From assembly GCA_919902505.1 (NCBI GenBank), contig CAKKRE010000030.1, forward strand, positions 1 to 64,000: a stretch of 64,000 nucleotides of DNA, read 5' to 3'. Every line of letters starts with the position of its first letter. Position 1 is the stretch's first letter. Positions 15,110 through 23,824 of the stretch are shown here, piece after piece. The stretch is from Nitrospiraceae bacterium. GTDB lineage: Bacteria > Nitrospirota > Nitrospiria > Nitrospirales > Nitrospiraceae. The notes under the pieces were generated by a model. The model was given only the letters and a program-made list of their open reading frames with translations. It did no database searches and had not been told where the DNA came from. The position numbers and the translations under genes were made by a program.

Positions 15110-16405
15110 GTGCAGACGACTGCGTTTACGAGTTTTGACTCCCTTGGTGTGTCTCCCACCCTGTTGCGAAATCTGACCAAGGCAGGTTTTGCCGAACCGA
15201 CCGCCATCCAGGCTCAAGCCATTCCCCATGCGTTGGCCGGCCGGGATGTCTTGGGATGCGCGCAGACCGGAACGGGAAAGACCGCGGCCTTTGTGATTCC
15301 GATGTTGGAGCGTCTCAGCGGGACCCCGAAAGGGCAGCCTCGCGCGCTCATTTTAGCGCCGACACGCGAGTTGGCGATACAGATTCAAGCGACGATCGAT
15401 ACATTGGGTCGCGATCTGCAATTGTTTGCCACAACGGTGGTGGGCGGAGCCGATATGCAGGCTCAGGTGAGAGGGCTGCGGCAGCGTCCCGACATTATCG
15501 TGGCGACTCCGGGGCGGTTGCTCGACCATATGTGGAACGGCACGATCAGCCTGCTGGCCATGTCCATTCTGGTTCTTGACGAGGCCGATCGGATGTTGGA
15601 TATGGGATTTGCCCAGCAGATCAACCAGATTCTGGACGCCATGCCGGAAGAGCGGCAGACGTTGCTGTTTTCCGCGACGATGCCGAACGATCTCGCCAGA
15701 TTGGCGCAGGCCAGCGTGAAAGACCCGGTGCGGGTCATGGTCACGAAATCGGCGACGACCGCCGACGGTGTGACTCAAGCCGTGCACCACACCACACACG
15801 ATCGGAAGAACGGGCTGTTGATGTCGTTGCTCCAATCCGAGTCCGATACCGTGCTGGTGTTTGCCAGGACGAAACATCGTGCGGATCGATTGGGAAATCT
15901 GCTCGATTCGGCCGGTCACCGCGTCGCGGTCCTCCATGGCGGAAGGACCCTGCCGCAACGCCGCGCGGCGTTGGAAGGGTTCCGTCGAGGTACCTATCGA
16001 GTGTTGGTGGCCACGGATATTGCCGCGCGCGGTATTGATGTGGCAAATATCGCCCACGTGATCAATTACGACGTGCCGAATTGTCCCGAAGACTATGTGC
16101 ACCGGATCGGGCGGACAGCCCGGATGAGGACGACCGGTCGCGCCACCACATTTGTGACGTCTGAGGACCAGGAACAATTGCGGGCGATCGAGCGTTTACT
16201 CGGGCAGGCGGTGCCGCGCGCCGAGGGGAGCCCGGCCTCGCTGAGCGCCTCGCCTCGACCGGACGGCCATGCGCCACGGAGCGAACCGGAGCGTCGACGC
16301 CGACGCGGCGGATCTTCTCAGGTGTGGAGTCAGAGCGCCGACGGAGGTCCCCGGGAGGCCAACGGGGGAATCAAGAACGGAAGTGATCTTGGGCCAAAGT
16401 CTTAA
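15110..16405 (+). CDS. DEAD-box RNA helicase (RhlE-like)
   Basis: ATP-dependent RNA unwinding enzyme. The 431-residue product has all core motifs in order: AQTGTGKTAA (motif I), PTRELAIQ (Ia), TPGRLLD (Ib), VLDEADRML (II), FSATMP (III), VFARTKHRADRL (IV), VATDIAARGID (V) and HRIGRTAR (VI). A short Arg/Ser-rich tail of about 60 residues (PERRRRRGGSSQ) is typical of the RhlE branch and may contact RNA. The start is GTG at 15110 with AAAGGA upstream. The SH3-like gene follows after 35 nt on the same strand. Confidence 0.94.
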   Translation: MQTTAFTSFDSLGVSPTLLRNLTKAGFAEPTAIQAQAIPHALAGRDVLGCAQTGTGKTAAFVIPMLERLSGTPKGQPRALILAPTRELAIQIQATIDTLGRDLQLFATTVVGGADMQAQVRGLRQRPDIIVATPGRLLDHMWNGTISLLAMSILVLDEADRMLDMGFAQQINQILDAMPEERQTLLFSATMPNDLARLAQASVKDPVRVMVTKSATTADGVTQAVHHTTHDRKNGLLMSLLQSESDTVLVFARTKHRADRLGNLLDSAGHRVAVLHGGRTLPQRRAALEGFRRGTYRVLVATDIAARGIDVANIAHVINYDVPNCPEDYVHRIGRTARMRTTGRATTFVTSEDQEQLRAIERLLGQAVPRAEGSPASLSASPRPDGHAPRSEPERRRRRGGSSQVWSQSADGGPREANGGIKNGSDLGPKS

Positions 16406-16440
16406 TTTTTCCGCGCATACGTAGCAAGGGAGGAATGAAG

Positions 16441-16782
16441 GTGAGCGATCAGAATCAAGATGCGCCTCGGGCCGCCACTCAGTGGGTCAGAATTCCTGAC
16501 GGAACGATGGTACAGCATCGGTTGGATGGGCAAAAGGGGCATATCGACGGATTGACTGAAATTGTGAACGGCCCGAGTCGGAATCCCGATGGTCGGACTC
16601 AGTATCGGATTAACGTTGGAAAGGGAGATCGGGTGTTGATTGCCGAGGAAGATCTCTTGATCCTGACGGATGCCGAGGGGTTAGTGCGAATGGCCAAGGA
16701 GAAGGGCGAATATCGCTCACTGGTCAGCAAGCAACTCCGCGGTGTGTTCGGTGAAGACCGCTTTGTAATTAAGGTATCCTAA
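16441..16782 (+). CDS. Conserved SH3/KOW-like protein, paralogue of 4389-4775
   Basis: The 113-residue product shares with the gene at 4389-4775 the blocks WVRIPDGTMVQHR, GHIDGLTEIV, NPDGRTQYRINVG, EEDLLIL and a late GEDRF. I chose the GTG at 16441 over the ATG at 16435. The ribosome site GGGAGG is properly spaced (8 nt) only for the GTG, and the resulting N-terminus has the same 15-residue distance to the shared Trp as the paralogue. Position right behind an RNA helicase suggests a joint role in RNA handling, by inference. Confidence 0.75.
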   Translation: MSDQNQDAPRAATQWVRIPDGTMVQHRLDGQKGHIDGLTEIVNGPSRNPDGRTQYRINVGKGDRVLIAEEDLLILTDAEGLVRMAKEKGEYRSLVSKQLRGVFGEDRFVIKVS

Positions 16783-16805
16783 GCCGGCCGAGTTTCCCGG
16801 GAGTA

Positions 16806-16840
16806 CCCAGGAGCCCCTGTTCAGTACAGGGGTTCCTGGG
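16806..16840. terminator. 15-bp hairpin between convergent genes
   Basis: CCCAGGAGCCCCTGT pairs with ACAGGGGTTCCTGGG (one G-U on RNA) around TCAGT. It overlaps the last codons of the small minus-strand gene at 16821-17009 and follows the SH3-like gene by 23 nt, so it could end transcripts from both sides. No T-run on either strand. Confidence 0.5.
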
Positions 16841-17009
16841 GGCCCCACTGCAACCCTTCCAGGTCAGGATCATCTCCCCCCGATGTCACCGCGCGCTCTG
16901 GTTTTTCGGCTTTGCGCTGGACCCGACGGGCTTCTTTTTCTCGCTGCTTCACTTGCTTCGCTTTTTCTCGATCACGTTTCGCGATGGTGGTTTTGCCTGC
17001 TCGTGCGAT
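16821..17009 (-). CDS. Small basic protein with DDPDL tail, apparent ATC start
   Basis: This 62-residue frame (if read from ATC 17009) gives a Lys/Arg-rich stretch (KRDREKAKQVKQREKEARR) and an end GGDDPDLEGLQWGPQEPLY. It parallels the gene at 4171-4353 in layout and in the DDPDL-G element. A strong ribosome site AGGAGGG lies 4-5 nt before the ATC, but no ATG, GTG or TTG exists at that position. The first conventional in-frame start is a GTG inside the basic region, about 19 codons in. Either ATC initiates, as AUU does in infC genes, or the start was lost. It follows the gene at 17064-17345 on the same strand. Confidence 0.55.
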   Translation of the reverse strand: MARAGKTTIAKRDREKAKQVKQREKEARRVQRKAEKPERAVTSGGDDPDLEGLQWGPQEPLY

Positions 17010-17063
17010 GGTTCCCTCCTTCTATTCGTCTTCCCTGATCGGTGATCGAATAGGCCTGTCTGG

Positions 17064-17345
17064 TTATGATCCGGACGGTCGACGAGTGGCGCGAGTGGCA
17101 CTCGTACGGGCATGGGCACGCGCAGGGCGTGCCTGGGTCTGTTCTGATCGGGCACGGGTCTCTGCCCCGAACCCTGAACTGGCCAGGTTCGTGACCGCAC
17201 GACGGATTTCATCCATCGGCGTCTCCGGCGAGTCCACAGAGGGATCGACGAGTCCGAGCTGTGTCCAACGGATTCTGAGCTTCGGGACCGTGCGCTTTTT
17301 CTTGTGATTGGGTTTGTTGCCGCGCCAGACGGACGTAATTTTCAT
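17064..17345 (-). CDS. Small basic hypothetical protein
   Basis: The 93-residue product has an N-terminal conserved-looking part (MKITSVWRGNKPNHKKK, IRWTQLGLVDPSVDSPETP) and a low-complexity Ala/Arg/Thr C-terminus. AAAGGAG lies 7 nt before the ATG. It is 54 nt upstream of the ATC-start gene and probably shares its transcript. The function is unknown; the C-terminal half is compositionally biased and might not be conserved. Confidence 0.5.
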   Translation of the reverse strand: MKITSVWRGNKPNHKKKRTVPKLRIRWTQLGLVDPSVDSPETPMDEIRRAVTNLASSGFGAETRARSEQTQARPARAHARTSATRATRRPSGS

Positions 17346-18060
17346 CGTACACTCCTTTCGGCGAACAACAGGATGGCGATGTCCAGGCCATCAAACTGGT
17401 TGCAGTGGGTCGGGCATGCGGTTCGGACCACTGCTTTGCCCATTTCCTTGCCCGCTGAATGGGGGAAATGGGCCGTAGGAGGAGCGTAAGTTAAGGAAGC
17501 GATCGCGCCGTGATAGGGGCGGAAACGCGAAGCGTGGGATTTCGCTCGGGACTCGTACGGTTCAGCAATTTATCATGCTTTCCATAGTCCGGTCAAATGA
17601 GCGACGGCGCTGCAAGGGAAACGGCTGGTATGCAGTAAACGCCCCTTGCCCATATTGCCCCTGGGCCTGCCTGTTTCCGGGTTTAGCCTGTGAGTCATGA
17701 GTCTGAACAATAGGCCTGGCTGACACAGGGTGGCTCCCAGTGGGGCGACAAGCAATATTGTGAGTGGACTTTTCTCCAGGCTAAGAGTGTGCCGGCTTGC
17801 GAAAGGCTGCGGCGATTTTTTATTTCCAAATGAAGAATCCTGGTGTAGCGTGAATGGCAAAGGCATGAAGGCTACACCAGGGAATTCCTTCTCCAACATC
17901 GCCGGGGGGGCCGTTTGTGATCGATGGGCCGACCGCTTGACCAGTTCGTATAGAGTTCGCTTCTCTTCACTAGTCGAAGTGCATTGCATTGGGGGCGTTG
18001 TGACCTGATAGCGCGCTGAGACGGTTCCCTGGTGAGTAGATTGGGCAGGAGTCGACGTGA
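17346..18060. other. 715-bp region without a convincing gene; contains two long hairpins
   Basis: Two structured spots stand out. GCCCATTTCC (17438-17447) pairs with GGAAATGGGC (17463-17472). CCTGGTGTAGC (17839-17849) pairs perfectly with GCTACACCAGG (17871-17881), extendable outward with a one-base bulge by GAAT/ATTC. Open frames in the region lack ribosome sites and family-like sequence. A small RNA is possible around 17830-17890. Confidence 0.4.
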
Positions 18061-18786
18061 ATGGATAAGGCGCTGTATCCCTATCTGTTGTTCTGGAGTA
18101 TCGGCCTCCTGTGTTTTCTCGCCGAGTGGCGGTTTCCTGCGCGTCCGATTGCCTACCGGTCTGTATTCTGGCGGGATCTGATCGCGTTAGGTTTGTACAA
18201 TGTATCGTTCCTTGCCGTGGTCCAGGCGACGGATCGGATTCCGATCCCGAACTATATGCCTGCGGCCCTGTACAATCTGCCCACGGTCGTGAAGTTGGTC
18301 CTCTTCTATATCGTCGAAGATTTCGGGCTCTATTGGGTGCATCGGCTCATGCATACCAAGCCGGTGTGGCGCATCCACCGATGGCACCATTTCCCCACCT
18401 CCCTGTACTGGCTTTCTGGAATCCGTGCCACCATTCCGCATATCGCTCTGTTCAACCTGACGTATATCATCGCCCTTCCGTTACTGCATGAGGCTTCGGC
18501 ATGGGCATTTCAGGTGATCATGGTAGAGCACATTGTGCGGAACAATTGGATGCATCTGAATGTCACCTGGAGGTCGTCCTGGCTGGAATGGGTGTTTGTG
18601 ACCCCGCGATACCATCAGATCCATCACAGCACCGATCCCGCTCATCAACGGACAAATCTAGGCGCGTTGCTCACGATTTGGGACCGGCTGTTCGGAACCT
18701 ACTACAATCCGGACGATGTCAGAGGTGAATTGTCGTTTGGCCTTGCCGAACGGGTCCCACCGGTGAGGCTGGTCATCGGGTTGTAA
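18061..18786 (+). CDS. Sterol desaturase / fatty-acid hydroxylase superfamily membrane protein
   Basis: Di-iron membrane hydroxylase family. The 241-residue product has four or more membrane helices and the histidine clusters HRLMH, HRWHH and HQIHH in correct order (about residues 98, 108 and 181). Substrates in this superfamily include sterols, carotenoids, hopanoid-like lipids and fatty acids; the sequence does not show which. AGGAGTCGACGTGA precedes the ATG. A glycosyltransferase gene follows after 136 nt on the same strand. Confidence 0.88.
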   Translation: MDKALYPYLLFWSIGLLCFLAEWRFPARPIAYRSVFWRDLIALGLYNVSFLAVVQATDRIPIPNYMPAALYNLPTVVKLVLFYIVEDFGLYWVHRLMHTKPVWRIHRWHHFPTSLYWLSGIRATIPHIALFNLTYIIALPLLHEASAWAFQVIMVEHIVRNNWMHLNVTWRSSWLEWVFVTPRYHQIHHSTDPAHQRTNLGALLTIWDRLFGTYYNPDDVRGELSFGLAERVPPVRLVIGL

Positions 18787-18922
18787 GAGTACCATTGTGT
18801 CGCAAGCGTTTCGCTGTCTTTTTCGAGCTGGTTCTTGGCCTGATGGACAAAGCCTGGCGTCGATCACGGTACGGGCCGGCAGGTGGCTCTGATGCTTCGC
18901 GAAAGCCATTGAGAGGGTAGTA

Positions 18923-20017
18923 GTGCAAGGGCCTGTCCTGTCCATCATCGTGCCGACATTTAACGAACGGGACAATATCCCCCGGCTTGTGGAGGCTCTG
19001 GACGCCTGCCTGGTTGGGGTAGAGTGGGAACTTATCGTTGTCGACGACGACTCTCCGGACCAGACTGTCGCAGTGGTGCGCGCGCAGGCCTGCGCCAACC
19101 ATCGGGTGCGTTGTCTCCATCGGATTGGACGTCGGGGGTTGTCCTCGGCTTGTATTGAAGGGATGTTGTCGAGTTCCGCACCGGTTGTGGCCGTGATGGA
19201 CGGCGACCTTCAGCACGACGAACGATTGCTCCCCGACATGCTCAAGGTCTTATTGCAGGGTGGGTACGACATCGTGATCGGGAGCCGGTACATGGCGGGT
19301 GGCAGCATCGGCGAGTGGGACGGCATGCGGGCCTTGACCAGTCGATGGGCTACGCGGTTGAGCCGCCCACTGGTGCCTGCCGGATTGACGGATCCGATGA
19401 GCGGCTTTTTTGCTATGCGCAGAGAAGCGTTCGACCGGCTGGTGAGACGGACGTCCGGGCTGGGTTTTAAACTCCTGCTGGATGTGTTGGCCTCGTCACC
19501 GCTTCCGTTGCGGTTCACAGAACTGCCCTATGAATTCAGGTCGAGACAAGCCGGGGAAAGCAAGCTCGATAGTCAGGTGGCGTGGGACTACGTCATGCTG
19601 CTGCTTGATAAGTCCATCGGCCGGTTTGTGCCTGTGCGCCTGGTGACATTTTGCCTCGTGGGGGGCTCCGGCGTCCTGCTCCACTTCAGTGTATTGTGGG
19701 TGTTGTATCGCTGGTTGGCGGTGCCCTTTGCCTGGGGGCAGGGTATTGCCACGTTGCTCGCGATGACGAGTAATTTCATCTTGAACAACGTGATTACCTA
19801 TCGGGACCAACGGCTACGAGGGTGGCAGTGGTTGCGAGGGTGGTTATCGTTTGTCCTGGTGTGTAGTCTTGGCGCTGTCGGAAATGTGGGGGTCGCGTCG
19901 TATCTGTTCACGCAGCAATTTCATTGGGGATTGTCCGCCCTGGCAGGCATTCTTGTGGGGACGGTATGGAATTATGCCGTCACCTCGTCCTACACCTGGA
20001 AAGTCAAGGCCCGGTGA
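18923..20017 (+). CDS. Polyprenyl-phosphate glycosyltransferase (GT2) fused to GtrA-type membrane domain
   Basis: Residues 1-230 form a dolichol-phosphate-mannose-synthase-like GT2 domain: LSIIVPTFNERDNI, VVDDDSPDQT, AVMDGDLQHD (DXD-type site) and SRYMAGGSI. Residues about 240-360 form four membrane helices of the GtrA type (FCLVGGSGVLLHFSVLWVLY ... NFILNNVITYRDQ). Such fusions transfer a sugar to a polyprenyl carrier and flip it across the membrane for envelope glycan modification. The start is GTG 18923 with GAGAGGG upstream. The adjacent multi-spanning protein (20047-21687, opposite strand) could use such a sugar donor. Confidence 0.88.
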   Translation: MQGPVLSIIVPTFNERDNIPRLVEALDACLVGVEWELIVVDDDSPDQTVAVVRAQACANHRVRCLHRIGRRGLSSACIEGMLSSSAPVVAVMDGDLQHDERLLPDMLKVLLQGGYDIVIGSRYMAGGSIGEWDGMRALTSRWATRLSRPLVPAGLTDPMSGFFAMRREAFDRLVRRTSGLGFKLLLDVLASSPLPLRFTELPYEFRSRQAGESKLDSQVAWDYVMLLLDKSIGRFVPVRLVTFCLVGGSGVLLHFSVLWVLYRWLAVPFAWGQGIATLLAMTSNFILNNVITYRDQRLRGWQWLRGWLSFVLVCSLGAVGNVGVASYLFTQQFHWGLSALAGILVGTVWNYAVTSSYTWKVKAR

Positions 20018-20046
20018 GCAATCGGGACTGCCCTGTCGGCTGTGCG

Positions 20047-21687
20047 CTAGGGCTGTACCCTTCCGGTACGATAAAACTGGAACTCGTCTCCTAAGCCGAA
20101 TGGAACGAAGTCGGCAGGAGGGGGGGGGCGCAAGCGTTGGGTGCGTCGGACGACCACGTAGTCGTACTGAGCGCGGAGCTGGTCCCAGGGAATCGGCGCC
20201 GCGCGAAAGAGGAATTCCTCTACCGTCAGCAGTGCATGGGCTGCCGGCGTGAGTCGCACCGGTTGCTGGCCCGGTGCGGCGAAGAGATTCGAGACGAAGA
20301 CCGACCGCCGGATGACTCCCCAGCAGGACAGGTTGACCATGGGCATGGGCTCAGGTATCTGGCCTTCCGCCGGAGACCAGTTGTCATAGGAGGCCATTTT
20401 GATGGCCGACAGCAGGCGCGCTCCTTCCGGCAGCTGATCAAGGGTGTGTTTGAACTGTCGGTAGTGGTGTGCCGTGTCCTGCCAGTGCTCGGTGATGTAG
20501 CCCATCCTCACCGCAAATACCGTACTCAGGGCCAGTGCCACCGGAAGAAACCATCCCCGGCTGATTTCGCGCCAATCCGAACTCGCCACGGTGAGTAAGA
20601 CGAAGACGATCGGCATTCGTATATCGACCACCGCGGTCGTGCCGATCGTATTAGGCATCGCCATAGCGGCCAGCGTGGTTGCGCCGAGCGGGAGGAACAT
20701 CGACGGCAGGATGGAGCAACGTCGCCGCACCAACCCTATGCCGACCAGCCCGACCAGCATGAGGACGGTGACGCGATCTAAGAGCCGGTGTTCGGTTCGG
20801 ATGGTCCCTTTCAGAGCTTCGAGTTTTGTTACGGGAGAAAGAAAGGAGATGAGTGGGGGCGGGGAAGATCCTCTGAGCCACAAGGGATAGTCTTCGGGGG
20901 CCACTTTGAAGGTCGGGGTCAGTGTCAGGATGATGAGTGGAATGATGAGTGCCGGAGCGGCCTTCCAGCAGGCGGCGTTGGTAGGGTGAATGGCCTCGTC
21001 TCGCAGGCGCCACCATTGAGAGAGCTCATAGGTCGACACGATCAGCGCGAAGCTGCCGAATGCGAAGAGGTGGGCGAATAACAACATGACGGCGGTGAGT
21101 GAAAACAACGGCACGACCAGGAGCGCGGAACGAGTGCGGAGCCTGACCCACAGGGCGCAGGCGAACAGAGCCAGTCCGAGCCCGAAGAGATAGTTGAGGA
21201 AGCCCCACAGGAAGACACTGTTATAGAGAAAGAAAAATGCCAGGAGTGGCCAGGGAGACCAGCGTCGATGCAGGGCAGCGTGAAGCACCATAGTGCCGCC
21301 CGCCAGCAGTGCGAATGTCAGCGCGATGAACATCTTGCCTGCCTGCTCAACCGACATGATCCGGGTAAGCGGCGGCACCACCAGATCCATCGAAAGGTTA
21401 GGAAGCAGGTCCCAGTGGATGTCGTAGTATTGGCGAAGCCAGGGGGAATGCCCGCCATCGGCCAGGATGTGCATGCGCGCCAGGTGATTGGGATAGTCTA
21501 CGAGCGGCGGGATCTCAACCGTCATCAACGGGACCAGCGCGATGCACAGTAGAACGAAGGCGGCGCCGAGGATGCCGAATGCAGTGCTCTTGTAAGGTGA
21601 TGAGTTCGCGGTGGTCCTCCTTGAAAAACCCGTTGCCTGACTTGTTGTAACCAAGCGGGCGCCGGAAGGCAAGAATCCAACCATCAC
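20047..21687 (-). CDS. Large multi-spanning membrane protein, glycosyltransferase-C-like
   Basis: The product is up to 546 residues, with about 11-12 hydrophobic helices followed by a soluble C-terminal part. The first loop has PPLVDYPNHLARM with an acidic residue soon after helix 1, reminiscent of GT-C enzymes that use polyprenyl-linked sugars. It converges on a GT2-GtrA gene, which fits that idea, but the family is not certain. The start is unclear: GTG 21687 lacks a ribosome site, while AAGGAGG near 21620 has no start codon placed for it in frame. Confidence 0.65.
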   Translation of the reverse strand: MMVGFLPSGARLVTTSQATGFSRRTTANSSPYKSTAFGILGAAFVLLCIALVPLMTVEIPPLVDYPNHLARMHILADGGHSPWLRQYYDIHWDLLPNLSMDLVVPPLTRIMSVEQAGKMFIALTFALLAGGTMVLHAALHRRWSPWPLLAFFFLYNSVFLWGFLNYLFGLGLALFACALWVRLRTRSALLVVPLFSLTAVMLLFAHLFAFGSFALIVSTYELSQWWRLRDEAIHPTNAACWKAAPALIIPLIILTLTPTFKVAPEDYPLWLRGSSPPPLISFLSPVTKLEALKGTIRTEHRLLDRVTVLMLVGLVGIGLVRRRCSILPSMFLPLGATTLAAMAMPNTIGTTAVVDIRMPIVFVLLTVASSDWREISRGWFLPVALALSTVFAVRMGYITEHWQDTAHHYRQFKHTLDQLPEGARLLSAIKMASYDNWSPAEGQIPEPMPMVNLSCWGVIRRSVFVSNLFAAPGQQPVRLTPAAHALLTVEEFLFRAAPIPWDQLRAQYDYVVVRRTQRLRPPPPADFVPFGLGDEFQFYRTGRVQP

Positions 21688-21720
21688 TGGTTTGGGAGGA
21701 TTGTCGGAACCGGTGCGTGG

Positions 21721-22971
21721 TTATTTAGCGGCGGTATCGCCGAGACTCACAAATTGCTTTCGAAACCCGACGACCTTCGCGAGATAGTCGCGGGTCTCCT
21801 GGTAGGGGAGTCCGGTACGGAGGCGGTCATAGAGTGCGGCCGGTTGTAATCCATTGATCTGCTGCAACGCGTTCCGCTGGTCTTTGGAAAATGTCTTGAA
21901 GACGTTGCCGGCGCCGGTGTTATAGGCTGAGATCACGCAGTATTCACGCGAGACCGGGTCGGTGACATCGTCTAATTGGGCGTACGTCAGCACGTTGAGA
22001 TAGGCCGTGCCCAATTCGATGTTGTTGTCCGGATCGAAGAGATAGTCGCGCGAGGGCGCCTTGTCCTCACCTTTTGCTTTGCGGTATGCATCCCGTCCTC
22101 CGCTGGTGGGGACCAATTGCATCAATCCGTAAGCCGGCGCAGAACTGACGGCAAAGGGATTGAAGTTACTCTCGGTGCGGATGATGGCAAAGACAAGGCT
22201 GGGACTGATTTGGTAGCGCTCCGCAAACTGTCCGACGACCGCGCGGTATTTCTCGGCCTGTTTGTGCGAGAAATTCGTGACCATCGAGATGTTGACCATG
22301 TGGGCGGTTTTCGCTCCCTCTTCTTGCTCGACCTTCCGGGTGGTCGTGCTCTTGGAGAGGAGTGCGTCGGCGAACTGTTCCGCTTCCACGGGTGTGTGCA
22401 CCGGCTTGCCGGACTGGTCCAACACGAGGCCCAGGAGATACGGCTCCTTCTCGCTGGTCAGGGTGATTTCTTTATCCGTAAATAGATCGACGCTGCGAGG
22501 ATCGTTGGGGGTGAGGAGGGTGGTGACGACAGCATTCTTCAGGCTGGCCCGCGGATCCTTCTCGTCAAGCGTCTCGACCAGGATATTGCCCGCATCGAAA
22601 TCCACGATGGCGCGACTGCGGTAATTCTGCGTGTATTTCACATATTTCTTCTGCTCGGGCAGTTTCACTTCCTTGGTGCCCCACTTCTTCCCGACCTCCC
22701 CGGTCAACGCCGCCATGAGCGCCTGGAAGTCTCGCTGGATCGATCGAAGGTCCCGCAACAGGGCTTGGGGGTCTCGCCCATAATTCTCGACGCGCCGCCT
22801 GGCGATTTCAGCCGGATCCTTGCCGCCGACGATATCCAGGACGGTTCTTCCCGTGCTGCTGCCGACAGCCCGTTCGGCGGCGCCGAGCATTTTGTCGGTT
22901 GTTTCGCAGCCTGAAAAGAGGGCAGGGATGGAGAGACTCAGCAGCAGGAGGGGCATTCGTGGAAGAGACAT
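21721..22971 (-). CDS. mltC: Membrane-bound lytic murein transglycosylase C-like lipoprotein
   Basis: Cleaves peptidoglycan glycan strands. The 416-residue product has a lipoprotein signal with lipobox LFSGC, an MltC-type N-domain (about residues 60-230) and a C-terminal SLT domain. The latter shows AIIRTESNFNPFAVSSAPAY with the catalytic Glu, GLMQLVP, and the AYNTGAGNV segment. The length agrees with MltC proteins. It probably acts at the inner face of the outer membrane. The ATG at 22971 starts the signal peptide directly. Confidence 0.9.
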   Translation of the reverse strand: MSLPRMPLLLLSLSIPALFSGCETTDKMLGAAERAVGSSTGRTVLDIVGGKDPAEIARRRVENYGRDPQALLRDLRSIQRDFQALMAALTGEVGKKWGTKEVKLPEQKKYVKYTQNYRSRAIVDFDAGNILVETLDEKDPRASLKNAVVTTLLTPNDPRSVDLFTDKEITLTSEKEPYLLGLVLDQSGKPVHTPVEAEQFADALLSKSTTTRKVEQEEGAKTAHMVNISMVTNFSHKQAEKYRAVVGQFAERYQISPSLVFAIIRTESNFNPFAVSSAPAYGLMQLVPTSGGRDAYRKAKGEDKAPSRDYLFDPDNNIELGTAYLNVLTYAQLDDVTDPVSREYCVISAYNTGAGNVFKTFSKDQRNALQQINGLQPAALYDRLRTGLPYQETRDYLAKVVGFRKQFVSLGDTAAK

Positions 22972-23173
22972 GGCGCGAGTATACCGAAGGTGCCACAGAG
23001 AGGAAAATAAAATCTCTCAATGGCGCGCCGCTACCGTTCGGCGCAATAGTCGGCTCCTTCAGTACCTGATCCTTTGGCGGCTGAAACACAGGTATATCCA
23101 CGTGCTTGACGCTCGGTTTTGACGGCCGGTACCATGAACGATCATTGGCAGAGGTTATTGGAAGGCAGAACGT

Positions 23174-23824
23174 ATGAACCACAGATTTGTCAGCCTGAGC
23201 CATCCTCGTCCCTCGACTTCGAGGTCCGTCCGGGGCTTGATAGCGTGTCTACTCGCTGTGATGTTGGTGGCGGTATCCGGTCATGCCACCTCTTCGTGGG
23301 CGGGACAGACGCCTACGGAGGTCGTCGAGCGCACGATGAAGGACATGTTGTATATCCTGACAGAGTTGAAGGATGCGAGCCGCTCCGCGCAGCGTCAGTG
23401 GGAAATCGAGCAGGTGGTTCGGCGGGCCTTCAACTATGAAGAAATGGCCGAACGGTCGCTGGGCGAGACCGGGATCAAGTCGAATGCCGTAGAGCGCCGG
23501 CAGTTTGTGCGACTGTTTGTGCAGGTGTTACGCGATGATCTGGCGGACCACCTGCGAGACTATTCTGCGGCCCAAGTGGTCTATCTCGATGAAGGAAACG
23601 ATGCCGACGGGGCACAGGTCATGATTGCTCCTGCCGGGCAGGAAGTCGACACACGGATCGAATTTCAAGTCGTTCGGCGATCCGGGGCTTGGCTTGTCAA
23701 CGATATCAGCATCGACGGGTCCAGCATCATGGCGAAGTATCAGGCGCAATTCACGCGTATCCTTCGCGAGGGCTCCTTTTCAGATCTCATGGAATACCTC
23801 AAACAGAAGGCCGTCATTGCCTAG
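23174..23824 (+). CDS. MlaC/Ttg2D-family periplasmic phospholipid-binding protein, copy 2
   Basis: The 216-residue product has a signal peptide (LIACLLAVMLVAVSGHATSSWA) and the same layout as the protein at 6683-7360: MLYILTELKDASRSAQRQWE, FNYEEMAERSLGE, RLFVQVLRDDLADHL and SIDGSSIMAKYQAQF. The two are clear paralogues. Neither is next to the mlaE-mlaF-mlaD operon at 38.2-40.7 kb, so which one works with that complex is open. GGAAGGC precedes the ATG. A palindromic element starts at the stop codon. Confidence 0.85.
   Translation: MNHRFVSLSHPRPSTSRSVRGLIACLLAVMLVAVSGHATSSWAGQTPTEVVERTMKDMLYILTELKDASRSAQRQWEIEQVVRRAFNYEEMAERSLGETGIKSNAVERRQFVRLFVQVLRDDLADHLRDYSAAQVVYLDEGNDADGAQVMIAPAGQEVDTRIEFQVVRRSGAWLVNDISIDGSSIMAKYQAQFTRILREGSFSDLMEYLKQKAVIA

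Noticed and set aside
17573-17989. Minus-strand frame of 138 codons (and an overlapping plus-strand frame) in the gene-free region
   Set aside because: No ribosome site, low-complexity and non-globular translation, and the region is better explained by hairpins.
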